Shown here piece by piece: positions 42,901 to 51,379 of a stretch of 64,000 nucleotides of DNA. Both the position numbers and the translations under genes were made by a program. Position 1 is the stretch's first letter; each line of letters opens with the position of its first letter. Under the pieces are notes generated by a model. The model saw only the letters and a list, made by a program, of their open reading frames with translations. It had not been told where the DNA came from and did not search any database. The stretch covers positions 2,108,001-2,172,000 of the forward strand of contig NZ_CP046606.1 of NCBI RefSeq assembly GCF_030408355.1, given 5' to 3'. The stretch comes from Corynebacterium afermentans subsp. afermentans (GTDB lineage: Bacteria; Actinomycetota; Actinomycetes; Mycobacteriales; Mycobacteriaceae).

Positions 42901-44683
42901 CGGCTTCCTCGACGCCAGTCGCCTGCACGACGGCGGCGGAACGGCCGTGGTTGCGCTTGGCCAGCGAGCGCGCGACGGGGATCAGGTCCGCGTCCGCGCG
43001 GCATTCGAGGAAGTCCGCGAGCACGCCGGCGGCCTCCTTGCGACGCGACGGCAGCAGGCCCGACACCGGCAGCGCCGCCACGGAAACGCCCTCGAACGCA
43101 GCCTCGGTCTCCGCGGCTTTAAAGTCGTAATCGGCCGGGTCGAAATCGGCCACGACCACGTGTGCGTTGGTGCCGCCGAAGCCGAAGCCGGAAACGCCGG
43201 CGACGCGGCGGCCGGAGTAGCGCGGCCACTCGCGCGGGTCCTGGACGACCTCGATGCGCTCGGCGTCGAAGTCCACGTAATGGTTCGGGCCAGAGAAGTT
43301 GATGGACTCCGGGATCGTGTCGTGCTTCAGTGCCTGCAGCACCTTGATCAGCGCCACCACGCCGGCGGCGGATTCGGAGTGGCCGATGTTGGACTTTGCC
43401 GAGCCCAGCAGCAGCGGCGCGGCCGCCTCGCGCCCGCGGCCGAGCACCTCGCCCAGCGCGGCGGCCTCGATCGGGTCGCCCAAGATGGTGCCGGTGCCGT
43501 GCGCCTCCACCAGATCCACCTCGTGCGGGTCCACGCCGGCGTCGGCGTAGGCGCGGCGCAGCACATCCACCTGCGCCTCCGGGTTCGGGGCGGTGAGCCC
43601 GTTGGAGTGGCCGTCGGAGTTCGTCGCCGAGCCCTTGATCACGGCCAGCACGTTGTCGCCGTCGCGGATAGCGTCCTCGACGCGCTTGAGCACGACAAAG
43701 CCCGCGGCGTCGGCACGCACGATGCCGTCGGCGTCGTCGGAGAACGCGTGGATGCGCCCGGTGGGCGAGATCACGCCGAGCTCGGAAAACGCCAGCGACG
43801 CGAACGGGTTAGCCAGGATGTTCACGCCGCCGGCCAGGGCGACGTCGGCCTCGCCGTCGCGAAGTGCGCGCACCGCGTGGTGCACCGACACCAGCGACGA
43901 CGAGCAAGCGGTGTCGACGTTCATCGACGGACCGCGGAAGTCGAACGCGTACGAGATGCGGTTCGGGATCACGGCCGAGGACGCGCCCGTCAACGCGTAG
44001 GGGTGCGCCTCGTTCGGGTCGGCGGCGATGAGCATGCCGTAGTCGTTGTTGGATGAGCCCACGAATACGCCCACCGGCTCGCCGCGCAGCTCGCTGGGCG
44101 CCAGGCCGGCGTCCTCGAGCGCCTCCCACGCCACCTCGAGCATGATGCGCTGCTGCGGGTCCATGTTCTGCGCCTCGAGCGGGGAGATACCGAAGAACTC
44201 GTGGTCAAAGGACGCGATGCCGTCCATGTACCCGCCGTCGGTGTTTTCCTCGGCCATCTTGGTGCGCACCACAGGGTCGCCCAGGTATTCGTCCCAGCGG
44301 AGCGGGGGGAGGGGGCCGGTGGCTAAGCGGCCGTCGATAAGCAGCTGCCAGAACTCGTCGTTGTTTTTCGCGCCTGGGAAGCGCCCCGCGGAGCCCACGA
44401 TCGCGATGTCGTGGGAGCTCGTTGCTTCTCGACGTTCAACCTCCGGCGCGTCCTGCCTTTGCGCAAGGAGCGCCTTCGCCAGCGCCGTGATGGTCGGGTA
44501 CTGGTAGGCGACGGTGGGGTCGACCCGCCGGCCGAGCTTCTTTTCCAGCTCGCCGGAGAGGATCACCGCATCGCGGGATGCGAGGCCGTAGGTTTCGAGC
44601 GGCGTGGTCGGGTCCACCGAGTCGACGCCGGTGGCGCCCTCGACCCAACTGGTGAGCCACTGGATCAGTTGATGCTCGTTCAT
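39968..44683 (-). CDS. pks13: Polyketide synthase Pks13, mycolic acid condensing enzyme
   Basis: This 1571-residue multi-domain enzyme performs the final Claisen-type condensation of mycolic acid synthesis. Domain order: N-terminal carrier protein with phosphopantetheine serine 36 in GLASRDAV; ketosynthase with Cys260 in VDTACSSSLVS, followed by EAHGTGT; acyltransferase with GMSMGEIAAAYG; C-terminal carrier protein with LGLDSLMGM; and thioesterase with GWSFGGALAYE. A Thr/Ala/Asp repeat (SADADTADTADTADTDDA) forms the linker before the last carrier domain. FadD32 loads the meromycolate and AccD4 provides the other chain. The size is slightly below that of M. tuberculosis Pks13. Confidence 0.96.
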   Translation of the reverse strand: MNEHQLIQWLTSWVEGATGVDSVDPTTPLETYGLASRDAVILSGELEKKLGRRVDPTVAYQYPTITALAKALLAQRQDAPEVERREATSSHDIAIVGSAGRFPGAKNNDEFWQLLIDGRLATGPLPPLRWDEYLGDPVVRTKMAEENTDGGYMDGIASFDHEFFGISPLEAQNMDPQQRIMLEVAWEALEDAGLAPSELRGEPVGVFVGSSNNDYGMLIAADPNEAHPYALTGASSAVIPNRISYAFDFRGPSMNVDTACSSSLVSVHHAVRALRDGEADVALAGGVNILANPFASLAFSELGVISPTGRIHAFSDDADGIVRADAAGFVVLKRVEDAIRDGDNVLAVIKGSATNSDGHSNGLTAPNPEAQVDVLRRAYADAGVDPHEVDLVEAHGTGTILGDPIEAAALGEVLGRGREAAAPLLLGSAKSNIGHSESAAGVVALIKVLQALKHDTIPESINFSGPNHYVDFDAERIEVVQDPREWPRYSGRRVAGVSGFGFGGTNAHVVVADFDPADYDFKAAETEAAFEGVSVAALPVSGLLPSRRKEAAGVLADFLECRADADLIPVARSLAKRNHGRSAAVVQATGVEEAVRRLRQVADGKIGPGIAAADAPTPMGPVFVYSGFGSQHRKMAKELITRSPLFARRMRELDEMVKFQAGWSMLEIIENDELTYDTENGQVTITAIQIAQTDLLAAAGITPAATMGMSMGEIAAAYGAGGLSAEECILVATARARLMGEGEAMIAGTEQEGAMAVVELSREELAEFVDKHEQAAGVEPAVYAGPGMTTVGGPGKAVDYVVAALEAEEKFARKLNVRGAGHTSALDPIMGDLAGEIAGLNARPLRVPLFSSVDRGEVYQPGQIVHDDEYFLRMTRQPVYFQDATEAAFNAGHTTLVEITPNPVALMGMMNTAFAVGKPDAQLLYTTKRKVDELESLLDLAAKLYVNGMGVDFGAFYGAGEVVQAPKTMFRQVDHWTPARPSSSRASLLGSRVRLPGGEVAFSTAADQIFSPYQLIESAAAEVSPNARVVATEEHGYLPADGEVTTIVASSLGGVSVKVYDGSALVAEGFASTIDRAPVQGVMEHPRDDEPSADADTADTADTADTDDAVRWDPNSGESVEDRLRDIVSESMGYDAADLPDELPLIDLGLDSLMGMRIKNRVENDFQIPPLQVQTLRDASVADVIRIVEDAVAGKSEEPQPLAYNDESRDPAAATEKTQGVGVAPRDASERMVFGAWAKYAGAAAAGVTSALPSISKEQAGEIAAHLTERSGIEVTADDVLGAETLEPLANLVREGLETPVDGNIRVFRDGTANPVFVFHPAGGSSSVYAPLARRLGDDVPVYGVERLEGSLEERAAEYVKDIERIADGRKVVLAGWSFGGALAYEVAHQLGNDKIDYIALLDTTQPSEPIPDTLEETKARWGRYAAFAKETYGLEFDVPYELLETAGEDALLQMLTEFLATTDASEHGLAAGVLEHQRASFVDNQILNHLDFSRWADVKVPVLLFRSERMHDGAIQLEPNYAHIDEDGGWGAIVDDLTIVHLPGDHLAVVDEPAVGIVGKHMNAWIEGKR
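41367..41405 (-). repeat. Short tandem repeat in the Pks13 linker
   Basis: A nine-base unit, GTCGGCGGT on the plus strand, repeats about four times in frame and encodes the ADT repeats of the Pks13 linker. Its in-frame period makes length variation tolerable. Confidence 0.75.
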
Positions 44684-44718
44684 AACAGTTCAGAGTATCG
44701 CCCATTTTGGGCTTTTCG

Positions 44719-46536
44719 TTACTCTGCTGCAGCGTGTTCGCGTTCGGTGAACTGCTTCGCGTTGACGCGGCGGGCGATCTTGCCTGCGGTGGAGCGGGCC
44801 ACCCCGCCCGGCGCACGGAACTCCACGACCTCTGGCGAGATGCCGTGGTTGGTGGTGATGGCGGAGCGGATGGCGTCCTCGGCGGCGGCATCGCCGTCCT
44901 CGGTGGCGCCGTCTGCACGCTCAGCGAGGATGATCAGGCGCTCCACGTCGTCGCCCGGCACGGCGAACGCGGCGACGGAGTCCTTGCGCACGTGGTCGGT
45001 GGCCTCCATCGCGGTGGCCTCGATGTCCTGCGGGTAGTGGTTGCGGCCCGCCACGACGACGAGGTCTTTCACACGGCCGGTGATGTAAAGGTGGTCATCC
45101 AGCACGGTGCCCAGGTCGCCGGTGGCGCACCAGTTGTCCTTGGGCAGGCCGTCCTGGAGGGTGGTTCCGATGGTGTTGCGGAAGGTCGCCTCGGTTTCCT
45201 CCGGGCGGTCGAGGTAGCCGGCGGCGACGTTGTTGCCGTTGACCCAGATCTCGCCGATCTCGCCTTCCGGCAGTTCGTTTTTGGTTTCGATGTCCACGAT
45301 GGCGAAGTGCATCCACTTCACCGGCTGGCCGTTGGACGCCATGGGCACGCCGTCTTCGGCGGGCACCGCCTTGCCCTGCGCCAGCGCTTCGCGGTCGAAC
45401 TCCACGAACTTCGGACGGTCCTCGGTGCGGTCGGTCGACACCAGCAGGGTGGTCTCCGCCAGGCCGTAGGAGGGGCGCAGCACAGTACGGTCCAGGCCAG
45501 AGTCGCCGAACGCGCCGATGAAGGCTTCCACGCCCGGCTTTGTCACGGATTCGGAGCCGATGATGATGCAGTCCACGGCGGAGAAGTCGTACTGGTCGGG
45601 CGACTCCGGCGCCGCGTAGCGCGCCGCGAGGTCGAGCGCGAAGTTGGGGATGCAGGTGTAGATGTGGACGTCGGCCGGATCGTCGTCACGCCTCGAAAGC
45701 TTGTCTACCCAGCGCTTCGGGTTCTGCAGAAAGTCGCGCGGGCTCATAATATCCAGCGCCTGGCCGAGCACGACGCCGAGAATGGCGACGATGACACCCA
45801 TGTCGTGGTGCTGCGGCAGCCACGTGGGGATGCGCATCGGGGCTTCGAACCGCAGCGCCTCGTTGATCTGGAGCACGTCGGTGACCAGCGCTTCGTTGGT
45901 GATCATCACGCCGGCAGGGTTGCGGGTGGAGCCGGAGGTGTACTGCAAAAAGCAGATGGCGCCGGCGGTGTCCTCGCCCTCGACCGGGGCGATGGGCTGC
46001 CAAGACTCCGCGAGCGTGTCCGGCAGGGAGTCCGCGGCGAGGATGCGGGGGCGCTCGGCACCCGGCCGGTCGGCGAAGTAGGCGCGCACGGCCGGGGCGC
46101 CGGCGGAGTTGGTCACCACGAGCCGCACGTTGGCGTCGTTAAGCACGGCGCGCAGGTGGGCCTCATGGCCGGGCTCGTTCGGGTCGTACAGCGGCACCGG
46201 CACCAGTCCGGCGTACAGCGCGCCCATGAACGCGAAGAGGTATTCGGCGGAGTTCGGAGCCATGATCGCCACGCGCTCCCCCGGCTCGCCCACCTGCGCG
46301 AGACGCGCGGCGACGGCTTTGATGCGGGTGTTGACCTGGGTGCGGGTGAACTCGCGGGCCTCACCCTCCGGGTTGGAGGTGTAGTCCCAGTCGCGGATGT
46401 TCAACGCGTCACCGCCGCCGGTGGCGAGGTGGGCCTGGTAGATGGTCTCGCTCAGGCGTGGGAGGGTGAAGTGCTCTGGGAGCGCGATTTGGCCTTTGTC
46501 GTCGAAAAACTGCGCGATGAGCTGCTGAAGATCCAT
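44719..46536 (-). CDS. fadD32: Long-chain fatty acid-AMP ligase FadD32
   Basis: This protein of about 605 residues belongs to the fatty acyl-AMP ligase branch of the adenylating superfamily. It shows the P-loop FLQYTSGSTRNPAGVMIT near residue 185, GSESVTKPGVEAF, and the hinge-region signature ITGRVKDLVVVAGRNHYP. It activates the meromycolic acid as an acyl-adenylate and passes it to the N-terminal carrier domain of Pks13. I chose ATG 46536 (MDLQQLIAQ) because AAAGGAG lies at the right spacing. It is upstream of pks13 in the same operon, with 35 bases between. Confidence 0.94.
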   Translation of the reverse strand: MDLQQLIAQFFDDKGQIALPEHFTLPRLSETIYQAHLATGGGDALNIRDWDYTSNPEGEAREFTRTQVNTRIKAVAARLAQVGEPGERVAIMAPNSAEYLFAFMGALYAGLVPVPLYDPNEPGHEAHLRAVLNDANVRLVVTNSAGAPAVRAYFADRPGAERPRILAADSLPDTLAESWQPIAPVEGEDTAGAICFLQYTSGSTRNPAGVMITNEALVTDVLQINEALRFEAPMRIPTWLPQHHDMGVIVAILGVVLGQALDIMSPRDFLQNPKRWVDKLSRRDDDPADVHIYTCIPNFALDLAARYAAPESPDQYDFSAVDCIIIGSESVTKPGVEAFIGAFGDSGLDRTVLRPSYGLAETTLLVSTDRTEDRPKFVEFDREALAQGKAVPAEDGVPMASNGQPVKWMHFAIVDIETKNELPEGEIGEIWVNGNNVAAGYLDRPEETEATFRNTIGTTLQDGLPKDNWCATGDLGTVLDDHLYITGRVKDLVVVAGRNHYPQDIEATAMEATDHVRKDSVAAFAVPGDDVERLIILAERADGATEDGDAAAEDAIRSAITTNHGISPEVVEFRAPGGVARSTAGKIARRVNAKQFTEREHAAAE

Positions 46537-46572
46537 ACCCGTAACTCCTTTGCGGGACAAAACTATTTTGGG

Positions 46573-47529
46573 CTACAAACTTTCTACCACGTTCTGCACC
46601 CAACCTACAGTCCATTCCGGCACGGTGGTCCCGGGAATGACGGCCGGATTGGTCGCGTACATGGCGTGATTGCCGTTCGCCGCGATGAGCGCGTGAGCCC
46701 GGTCGATGGCGTTGCCCACGCCCTTCGGCGCGTCGCAGACGGTGTCGTCTGGCGCGCAGATCTCAAACGCGCGGTCCTCCACCAAGCCGAAGCCGCCGGG
46801 GCGCGGGCCGGTCATGGTCGCGCCCGGGGTGACCCGGTCCACCAGCGCCTGCAGCGGCTGCATGACAATCTCCGCGCCCACGCCTGCGACCTCGGCGCCG
46901 GGGTTGACGCCCACGCCGTTTTCGCGCCGGCCGTCCGCAATCATCACCGCGCCCAGCAGCCGCTCCGGGTCGATCGGCCCTTCGCTATTGCCGATCTTCG
47001 ACGCCACGTCGCCCACGATCACCGCGCCCTGGGAGAACCCGGCGATGATGAACTTCGTCGACGGGCATGTTTCCGCCACAAACCGCAGCTCGCCGGAAAG
47101 CTTCGCGGTACCTTCGGCACGCGAGTCGTCGTACGTCATCTCGGCACGGCCGTGCGCCGTCTGGATGTTCTTGAACTGCGCGGTGTACGGCACCGTGAAC
47201 ACGCGCACGTGGTTGATGTCGTACATCTGCTGCAGCGGCTGGGTGATCGAGAGCATGAAGCTCGCCGGGTTCGCTGCCGGGGCAAACGGGTCATCGTCCG
47301 CCGCGGACTCCCAGGTGCCGGGCACGGAGACGAACTCGACCGCGGGGCACCAGTCCGGCTCCGCCGCTTGCGTCTCTGACGGGGAGGCAGGAGCCTCGGA
47401 CGTTGCCAGCGGGCCGTCCGCCGACGGCAGCCCGGTCTCGCCGGAGCGCCACTGGTAGATCCCGAGTCCGATTAAAGACAGCACCACAATCACTGCGGCG
47501 ACGACAAATACGTTGCGCGATGTGCGCAT
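46573..47529 (-). CDS. Cutinase-like envelope esterase (Rv3802c homologue)
   Basis: This 318-residue protein has an N-terminal signal or membrane anchor (VFVVAAVIVVLSLIGLGIYQW), a Ser/Ala/Pro-rich linker and a cutinase-family hydrolase domain with the nucleophile in FIIAGFSQGAVIVGD. The homologous gene next to fadD32 in mycobacteria (Rv3802c) encodes an essential phospholipase/thioesterase that adjusts mycolate production. The conserved position here supports the same role. The remaining catalytic Asp and His should lie in DDTVCDAPKG and ANGNHAMY. Confidence 0.87.
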   Translation of the reverse strand: MRTSRNVFVVAAVIVVLSLIGLGIYQWRSGETGLPSADGPLATSEAPASPSETQAAEPDWCPAVEFVSVPGTWESAADDDPFAPAANPASFMLSITQPLQQMYDINHVRVFTVPYTAQFKNIQTAHGRAEMTYDDSRAEGTAKLSGELRFVAETCPSTKFIIAGFSQGAVIVGDVASKIGNSEGPIDPERLLGAVMIADGRRENGVGVNPGAEVAGVGAEIVMQPLQALVDRVTPGATMTGPRPGGFGLVEDRAFEICAPDDTVCDAPKGVGNAIDRAHALIAANGNHAMYATNPAVIPGTTVPEWTVGWVQNVVESL

Positions 47530-47553
47530 GAGCCCAGGCTCCCTTCTGTACTG

Positions 47554-48063
47554 CTAGGAGCAGAGGTTGGCGCGAGCGGTGTCGCTGATCAGCGCCGCCA
47601 CGCCCGCCGCGTCCATGTCGGTGCGGCGTTGCTCCACAAGCTGGCCTGCCACCGCGTCGCGGGTGATCAGGTTGTCAGCGCACACCGTAGCGCCGGTAGC
47701 TGTGAGCTGGTCTTCAATCCCGTCGACGTTGACTCCGCTTTCCCTTAAGGTGGCCAGGTATGCCTCTTCCTGCGGGGAGAAAGCGCTGGCTTGCTGCGGC
47801 ACGTCGGTCACCTCGCGGGCCGGCTGATCATCGACGCGTTTGCTTTGCGACGACACCACAGCCGACGACGACGGAGCCTCCGACGTTTCCGACGTTTCCG
47901 TCGTTTCTGCAGTTTCCGTAGTTTCCGTCTCGGATTCAGTTTCAGCCTCGGAGGCCACCGTCGGAGTGTCGGTCACGTCGTCCGAGTCCACGGTGGCGCC
48001 CCCGCAGGCGGCCACGGCGACGGCGGCAGCGGCCGTCGCAAAGCAGAATGCAACCTTGCGCAC
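47554..48063 (-). CDS. DUF732-like secreted lipoprotein
   Basis: This 169-residue protein has a lipoprotein signal with lipobox VAAC near residue 19, then a Thr/Glu/Ser-rich low-complexity spacer (ETESETETTETAETTETSE) and a C-terminal domain of about 75 residues. That domain resembles DUF732, with EEAYLATLRESGVN, paired cysteines (TVCADN and NLCS) and an alanine-rich helix. Many mycolate-associated secreted proteins carry DUF732, whose function is unknown. It lies between the cutinase-like gene and cop1, in probable co-transcription. Confidence 0.7.
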   Translation of the reverse strand: MRKVAFCFATAAAAVAVAACGGATVDSDDVTDTPTVASEAETESETETTETAETTETSETSEAPSSSAVVSSQSKRVDDQPAREVTDVPQQASAFSPQEEAYLATLRESGVNVDGIEDQLTATGATVCADNLITRDAVAGQLVEQRRTDMDAAGVAALISDTARANLCS

Positions 48064-50018
48064 TAGTTCTTCCTTACATCAACACGGCCGTTGACCTGCT
48101 GGATCGTGCCGTTCTGGAAGTCGATCGTCAGGCCGCCCGCCGGAATCTTCTCCATGTCCTTGACCGGCCAGCCCAGCTCACCCTGCTCGTAGCCGCGCTT
48201 GCCCCACTCGTCGAAGATGTCGCCGGTGAGGATGGTGTGCGCGCCGGTGGCCGCGGACCAGTAGATATTGCCGTGCTCGAACGGCTGGAAGAAGCCGCCC
48301 TTGACCGCAATCTCGTTGCCGGTCGGGTACCCCAGCTCAGAGGTGGCGGTGCCGATCTCGCCGTACTTCTCCGCGATCGCGCCGTGAACGATGAAGTGCG
48401 TGCCGTCCGGGTTGCGGGTGAGGAAGCCGCCCTGGAACTTCTGCACGTAGCCCTGACCCACCTGGTTTGCCTCGGCCACCGGGTACTTCAGGTCGCCGCC
48501 CTCGTAGCCGTTCTTGCCCCACGCAGCGAACATGTCGCCCGGGATGGCGTAAGCGCCGGTCTCCGGGGTCCAGTACACCGAACCGTGCTGGAAGTGCACA
48601 AAGCGGCCCACACCGTCCGGTGCCGGGGTCTCGCCCGTGACCGGGAAGCCCAGCCAGCCCGCCGGGCCGCCGAGCGCGTTGTACTTGGCCAAGATCGCGC
48701 CGAACAGCGCGTGCGCGCCAGTGTCTGGGGACCAGTAGGCGGTGCCGCCGCGGAAGTCCTGGGCCTTGCCCTTTGTGTCCTTGCCCGCGTCGTACTCGTC
48801 GTTGACGCAGGAGCCGATCGTGCCGGACTTGGTGGCCTCGGCGATCGCGCCGACCGGGGTGCACTTGGAGCCGCGGTCCGCCTCCGGCACCTCCAGCGCG
48901 TTGGCGATGTACGGCCATGCCTGCGCCATCTCGAACTGCCAGTACTCCCAAGAGTGCACACCCGACGGGCGGAAGCGCACAATCGGCTTTACCGCGGTGC
49001 GCGAGGCGTAGTCCACGAACGTCTGGGTGGACAGGCGGGACAGCACCTCCAGGCCGATGCCGGCCGGGTTGGCCTGGCCCTTTGCTACGGACTCCGGGTT
49101 GCCGAAGTCGTCGCGGCCGGAGCCTGCGGAGACGTAGACCGTCATGTCCTTCAGGTTCTCAATGCCCAGCTTCGGGTCGTGGTCGATCCAGTCCTGCGAG
49201 CCCAGCGGACCCCACATCGCTTCCGCGTTGTAGCCGCCGGCGTCCATCTGCGCCGCCTTGATCGCGGTGGGCATGCCGGTGGTGGTGGTGTCCAGGTAGC
49301 CGGAGAAGGAGCCGACGAACTTGAACAGGTGCGGGTTGCGCTCAGCCAGGTTGACCGCGGCGGTGCCGCCCATGGACAGGCCCACCACGGCGCGGGAGCC
49401 ATTGGAGCGGAACTCGTTGTCCAGCACCGGGACGAGCTCCTTGGTCAGGAACGTCTCCCACTTGTAGTGCTTGCCGTTGTTCTCGCGCTGCCAGTCGGAG
49501 TAGAAGGAGGACTCGCCGCCCACCGGCAGGATCACATTGACGTTCTTGTCGGCGTAGAACTGCTCGATGTTCGTCTCGATGGTCCAGCCGTTTTCGTCGT
49601 CACGCGCGCGCAGGCCGTCGAGCGCCCACACCTCGGGGAACTTCGCGGTCGGGTTGGAGTGCCAGTCGCGCGCCAGCAGGATCTGCACCTGGATCGGGTG
49701 GTCCGGCATGGACGGGGAGTTGATAAACACGGCGACGCGGCGGTTGGTGATCCACTCGATGCGGTCCACCTTCACGCCCTCGGGCAGCCCCGGGATCTGC
49801 GGGGTGGTCTCCACCTCGATCGGGGTGCGCTTCGGCGGGTCGTGCGGGCGCAGGCCGTCGGAGATGCCGCGGTTCGAAGACATCTGCGAGGACAAGTCAC
49901 CCGGCAGGCTCGACTGCGCGTTGGCGGGGCTGACAGCGACGGGTGCCAGCGTGAGGGCAAGGGCGGCGGGCAGCACCGCGGCGGCGAGCCGCGTTGGGGT
50001 GGTTCGGTTGTCTCGCAT
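48063..50018 (-). CDS. cop1: Corynomycolyltransferase with LGFP repeats (Cop1/PS1-like)
   Basis: A signal peptide (cleavage near VSPANAQ) is followed by an esterase domain of the antigen-85 type with the nucleophile in VVGLSMGGTAAVN, then a C-terminal tail with four LGFP-type repeats (GWLGFPVTGE, LKYPVAEA, LGYPTGNE, LGWPVKDM) that bind the cell wall. It transfers mycolate between trehalose mycolates and arabinogalactan. I chose ATG 50018, which has AGGAG upstream, giving about 651 residues; the longer frame adds residues unlike a signal peptide. It lies next to a second mycolyltransferase gene. Confidence 0.94.
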   Translation of the reverse strand: MRDNRTTPTRLAAAVLPAALALTLAPVAVSPANAQSSLPGDLSSQMSSNRGISDGLRPHDPPKRTPIEVETTPQIPGLPEGVKVDRIEWITNRRVAVFINSPSMPDHPIQVQILLARDWHSNPTAKFPEVWALDGLRARDDENGWTIETNIEQFYADKNVNVILPVGGESSFYSDWQRENNGKHYKWETFLTKELVPVLDNEFRSNGSRAVVGLSMGGTAAVNLAERNPHLFKFVGSFSGYLDTTTTGMPTAIKAAQMDAGGYNAEAMWGPLGSQDWIDHDPKLGIENLKDMTVYVSAGSGRDDFGNPESVAKGQANPAGIGLEVLSRLSTQTFVDYASRTAVKPIVRFRPSGVHSWEYWQFEMAQAWPYIANALEVPEADRGSKCTPVGAIAEATKSGTIGSCVNDEYDAGKDTKGKAQDFRGGTAYWSPDTGAHALFGAILAKYNALGGPAGWLGFPVTGETPAPDGVGRFVHFQHGSVYWTPETGAYAIPGDMFAAWGKNGYEGGDLKYPVAEANQVGQGYVQKFQGGFLTRNPDGTHFIVHGAIAEKYGEIGTATSELGYPTGNEIAVKGGFFQPFEHGNIYWSAATGAHTILTGDIFDEWGKRGYEQGELGWPVKDMEKIPAGGLTIDFQNGTIQQVNGRVDVRKN

Positions 50019-50164
50019 GAGTCTCCTACCTCGTCTGGCTACTGGTGTCACAAGAGTATCGACCAAAAGCTTAAGTTTCACTTGAAGGTTTAGTCGTGTG
50101 CGACACGCGATGCGTTACGACGAGCCCCTCCCCCGCCCCGGGCACAATCCGGCCCCAATCCACG

Positions 50165-50234
50165 CAAATGGTGAATCTTCGATGGTGAATCCGTGCTCCA
50201 CAGCAGGTTTTCACCATCTGCGGTTCACCATTTG
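50165..50234. repeat. Nested inverted repeat upstream of cop1
   Basis: Two 25-base arms, 50165-50189 and 50210-50234, pair at 21 positions around a 20-base loop. Each arm contains ATGGTGAA twice (CAAATGGTGAA, then GATGGTGAA), so the octamer occurs four times in mirrored order. The site lies about 150 bases upstream of the cop1 start and downstream of the cmt terminator. It may be a regulator site or an RNA hairpin. Confidence 0.75.
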
Positions 50235-50250
50235 CCCCGAAAAGGCCAAA

Positions 50251-50282
50251 ACCGGCGCACCGCAAGCGCTGCGGTAGCCGGT
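50251..50282 (-). terminator. Rho-independent terminator of the second mycolyltransferase gene
   Basis: ACCGGC and ACCGCA (50251-50264) pair with TGCGGT and GCCGGT (50270-50282) with a short bulge; on the minus strand the hairpin is followed by TTTTGGCCTTTT. Confidence 0.75.
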
Positions 50283-50299
50283 TAGTGATTGGTAGGCGC

Positions 50300-51313
50300 C
50301 TACCAGGCGTTCATCACGTTAAGGATGCGCGGCTTGGTGGCCGCGAGCTGGCCGCCGAACTGGTCCCAGTTGTGCAGGCCGGTCGGGGTGAACACAGCGG
50401 TGTGCTTCACGCCGGTCACGGTGGCCTTCGCGGACCATGCACGGGTGGTGGCGCTCGCGATGTTTTCCAGCGCGATGCCGGATGCGCGGTGCTGCGGCAG
50501 GTACTTCTCGTCGGCCGGGCCCGGCACGCCGGAGCCTGCGGAGACGTACACGTCGCGGCCGCGGAGGTTGCCCATGTTCAAAAACGGGTCGTTTTCAAAG
50601 CGGCGCGGGTTCAGCGAGGAGCCCCACATGGCGTTGAGGTTGTACATGCCGCCGTCGAGAAGCGCGGCGCGAAGCGCGGTCTGCGCACCCGGGACGGTGG
50701 TGGTGAGGTAGCCCGAGAAGGACAGCACCTGACGGAACTGGTTCGGGTGCAGCGCGGCGAGGTTGATCGCGGCGGTGCCGCCCATGGACAGGCCGAGGAT
50801 GGAGTTGTTCGTGGGCGAGACGCCGAAGTGCGTCTGCAGGTAGGACGGCAGCTCCTTGGACAGGAAGGTGTCCCACTTGTAGGTCACCGGGTGGTTGAAG
50901 TCGTAGGTCGCCGGGGCGTTCCAATCGGTGTAGAAGGAGGACTGGCCGCCAACCGGCATCACCAGGGTGATGTTGTTGTCTTTGAACATCTGGGCGGCGT
51001 TGACGTCGTTGACCCAGGCGTTGGTGATCTCGGTGGCGCGCAGGCCGTCGAGCATGTACAGGCCAGCGTTGCCGGCGCGCTGCGCGGGCTGGATCTGGAC
51101 GGGGATGTGGCGGTTCATCGCGGGGGACCAGACGGTGCAGCGCTGCACCCAGAACCCGACGCGGTCCCACTCGCAGTGGCCGGTGGAGTCGGGTCGCAGC
51201 CAGTCACGGTGCGCCGCTGACGCCTGCGGGGCGCCGATCACGGCTGCCAGGCCGGTGACCAGGGCCATCAGCAGCGCGGTGAGCTTACGGCGCACAGAAT
51301 TTTTGGAGTTCAT
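50300..51313 (-). CDS. Corynomycolyltransferase (antigen 85-like)
   Basis: A signal peptide (LMALVTGLAAVIGAPQASA) precedes an esterase domain of about 300 residues with the nucleophile in ILGLSMGGTAAINLAAL, the acidic residue region SAGSGVPGP, and HTAVFTPTGLHNWDQF near the C-terminus containing the catalytic histidine. It lacks LGFP repeats, so it is the simple secreted type (Cmt2-like), acting on trehalose mycolates and the cell wall. ATG 51313 has AGGGGA just upstream. The arrangement cop1 plus cmt beside aftB is conserved in corynebacteria. Confidence 0.92.
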   Translation of the reverse strand: MNSKNSVRRKLTALLMALVTGLAAVIGAPQASAAHRDWLRPDSTGHCEWDRVGFWVQRCTVWSPAMNRHIPVQIQPAQRAGNAGLYMLDGLRATEITNAWVNDVNAAQMFKDNNITLVMPVGGQSSFYTDWNAPATYDFNHPVTYKWDTFLSKELPSYLQTHFGVSPTNNSILGLSMGGTAAINLAALHPNQFRQVLSFSGYLTTTVPGAQTALRAALLDGGMYNLNAMWGSSLNPRRFENDPFLNMGNLRGRDVYVSAGSGVPGPADEKYLPQHRASGIALENIASATTRAWSAKATVTGVKHTAVFTPTGLHNWDQFGGQLAATKPRILNVMNAW

Positions 51314-51379
51314 AGATCCCCTCAAAACGTGTTTTCAGGCAAAAGACACGTTTACGTTACCAATTAGAAACGTGCTCCG

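Noticed and set aside
42788..47379. Very long plus-strand open frames opposite pks13 and fadD32
   Set aside because: Shadows of pks13 and fadD32; no domain, start context or signal peptide.
48048..50093. Long plus-strand frame opposite cop1
   Set aside because: Antisense of cop1, which has a signal peptide, catalytic motif and LGFP repeats.
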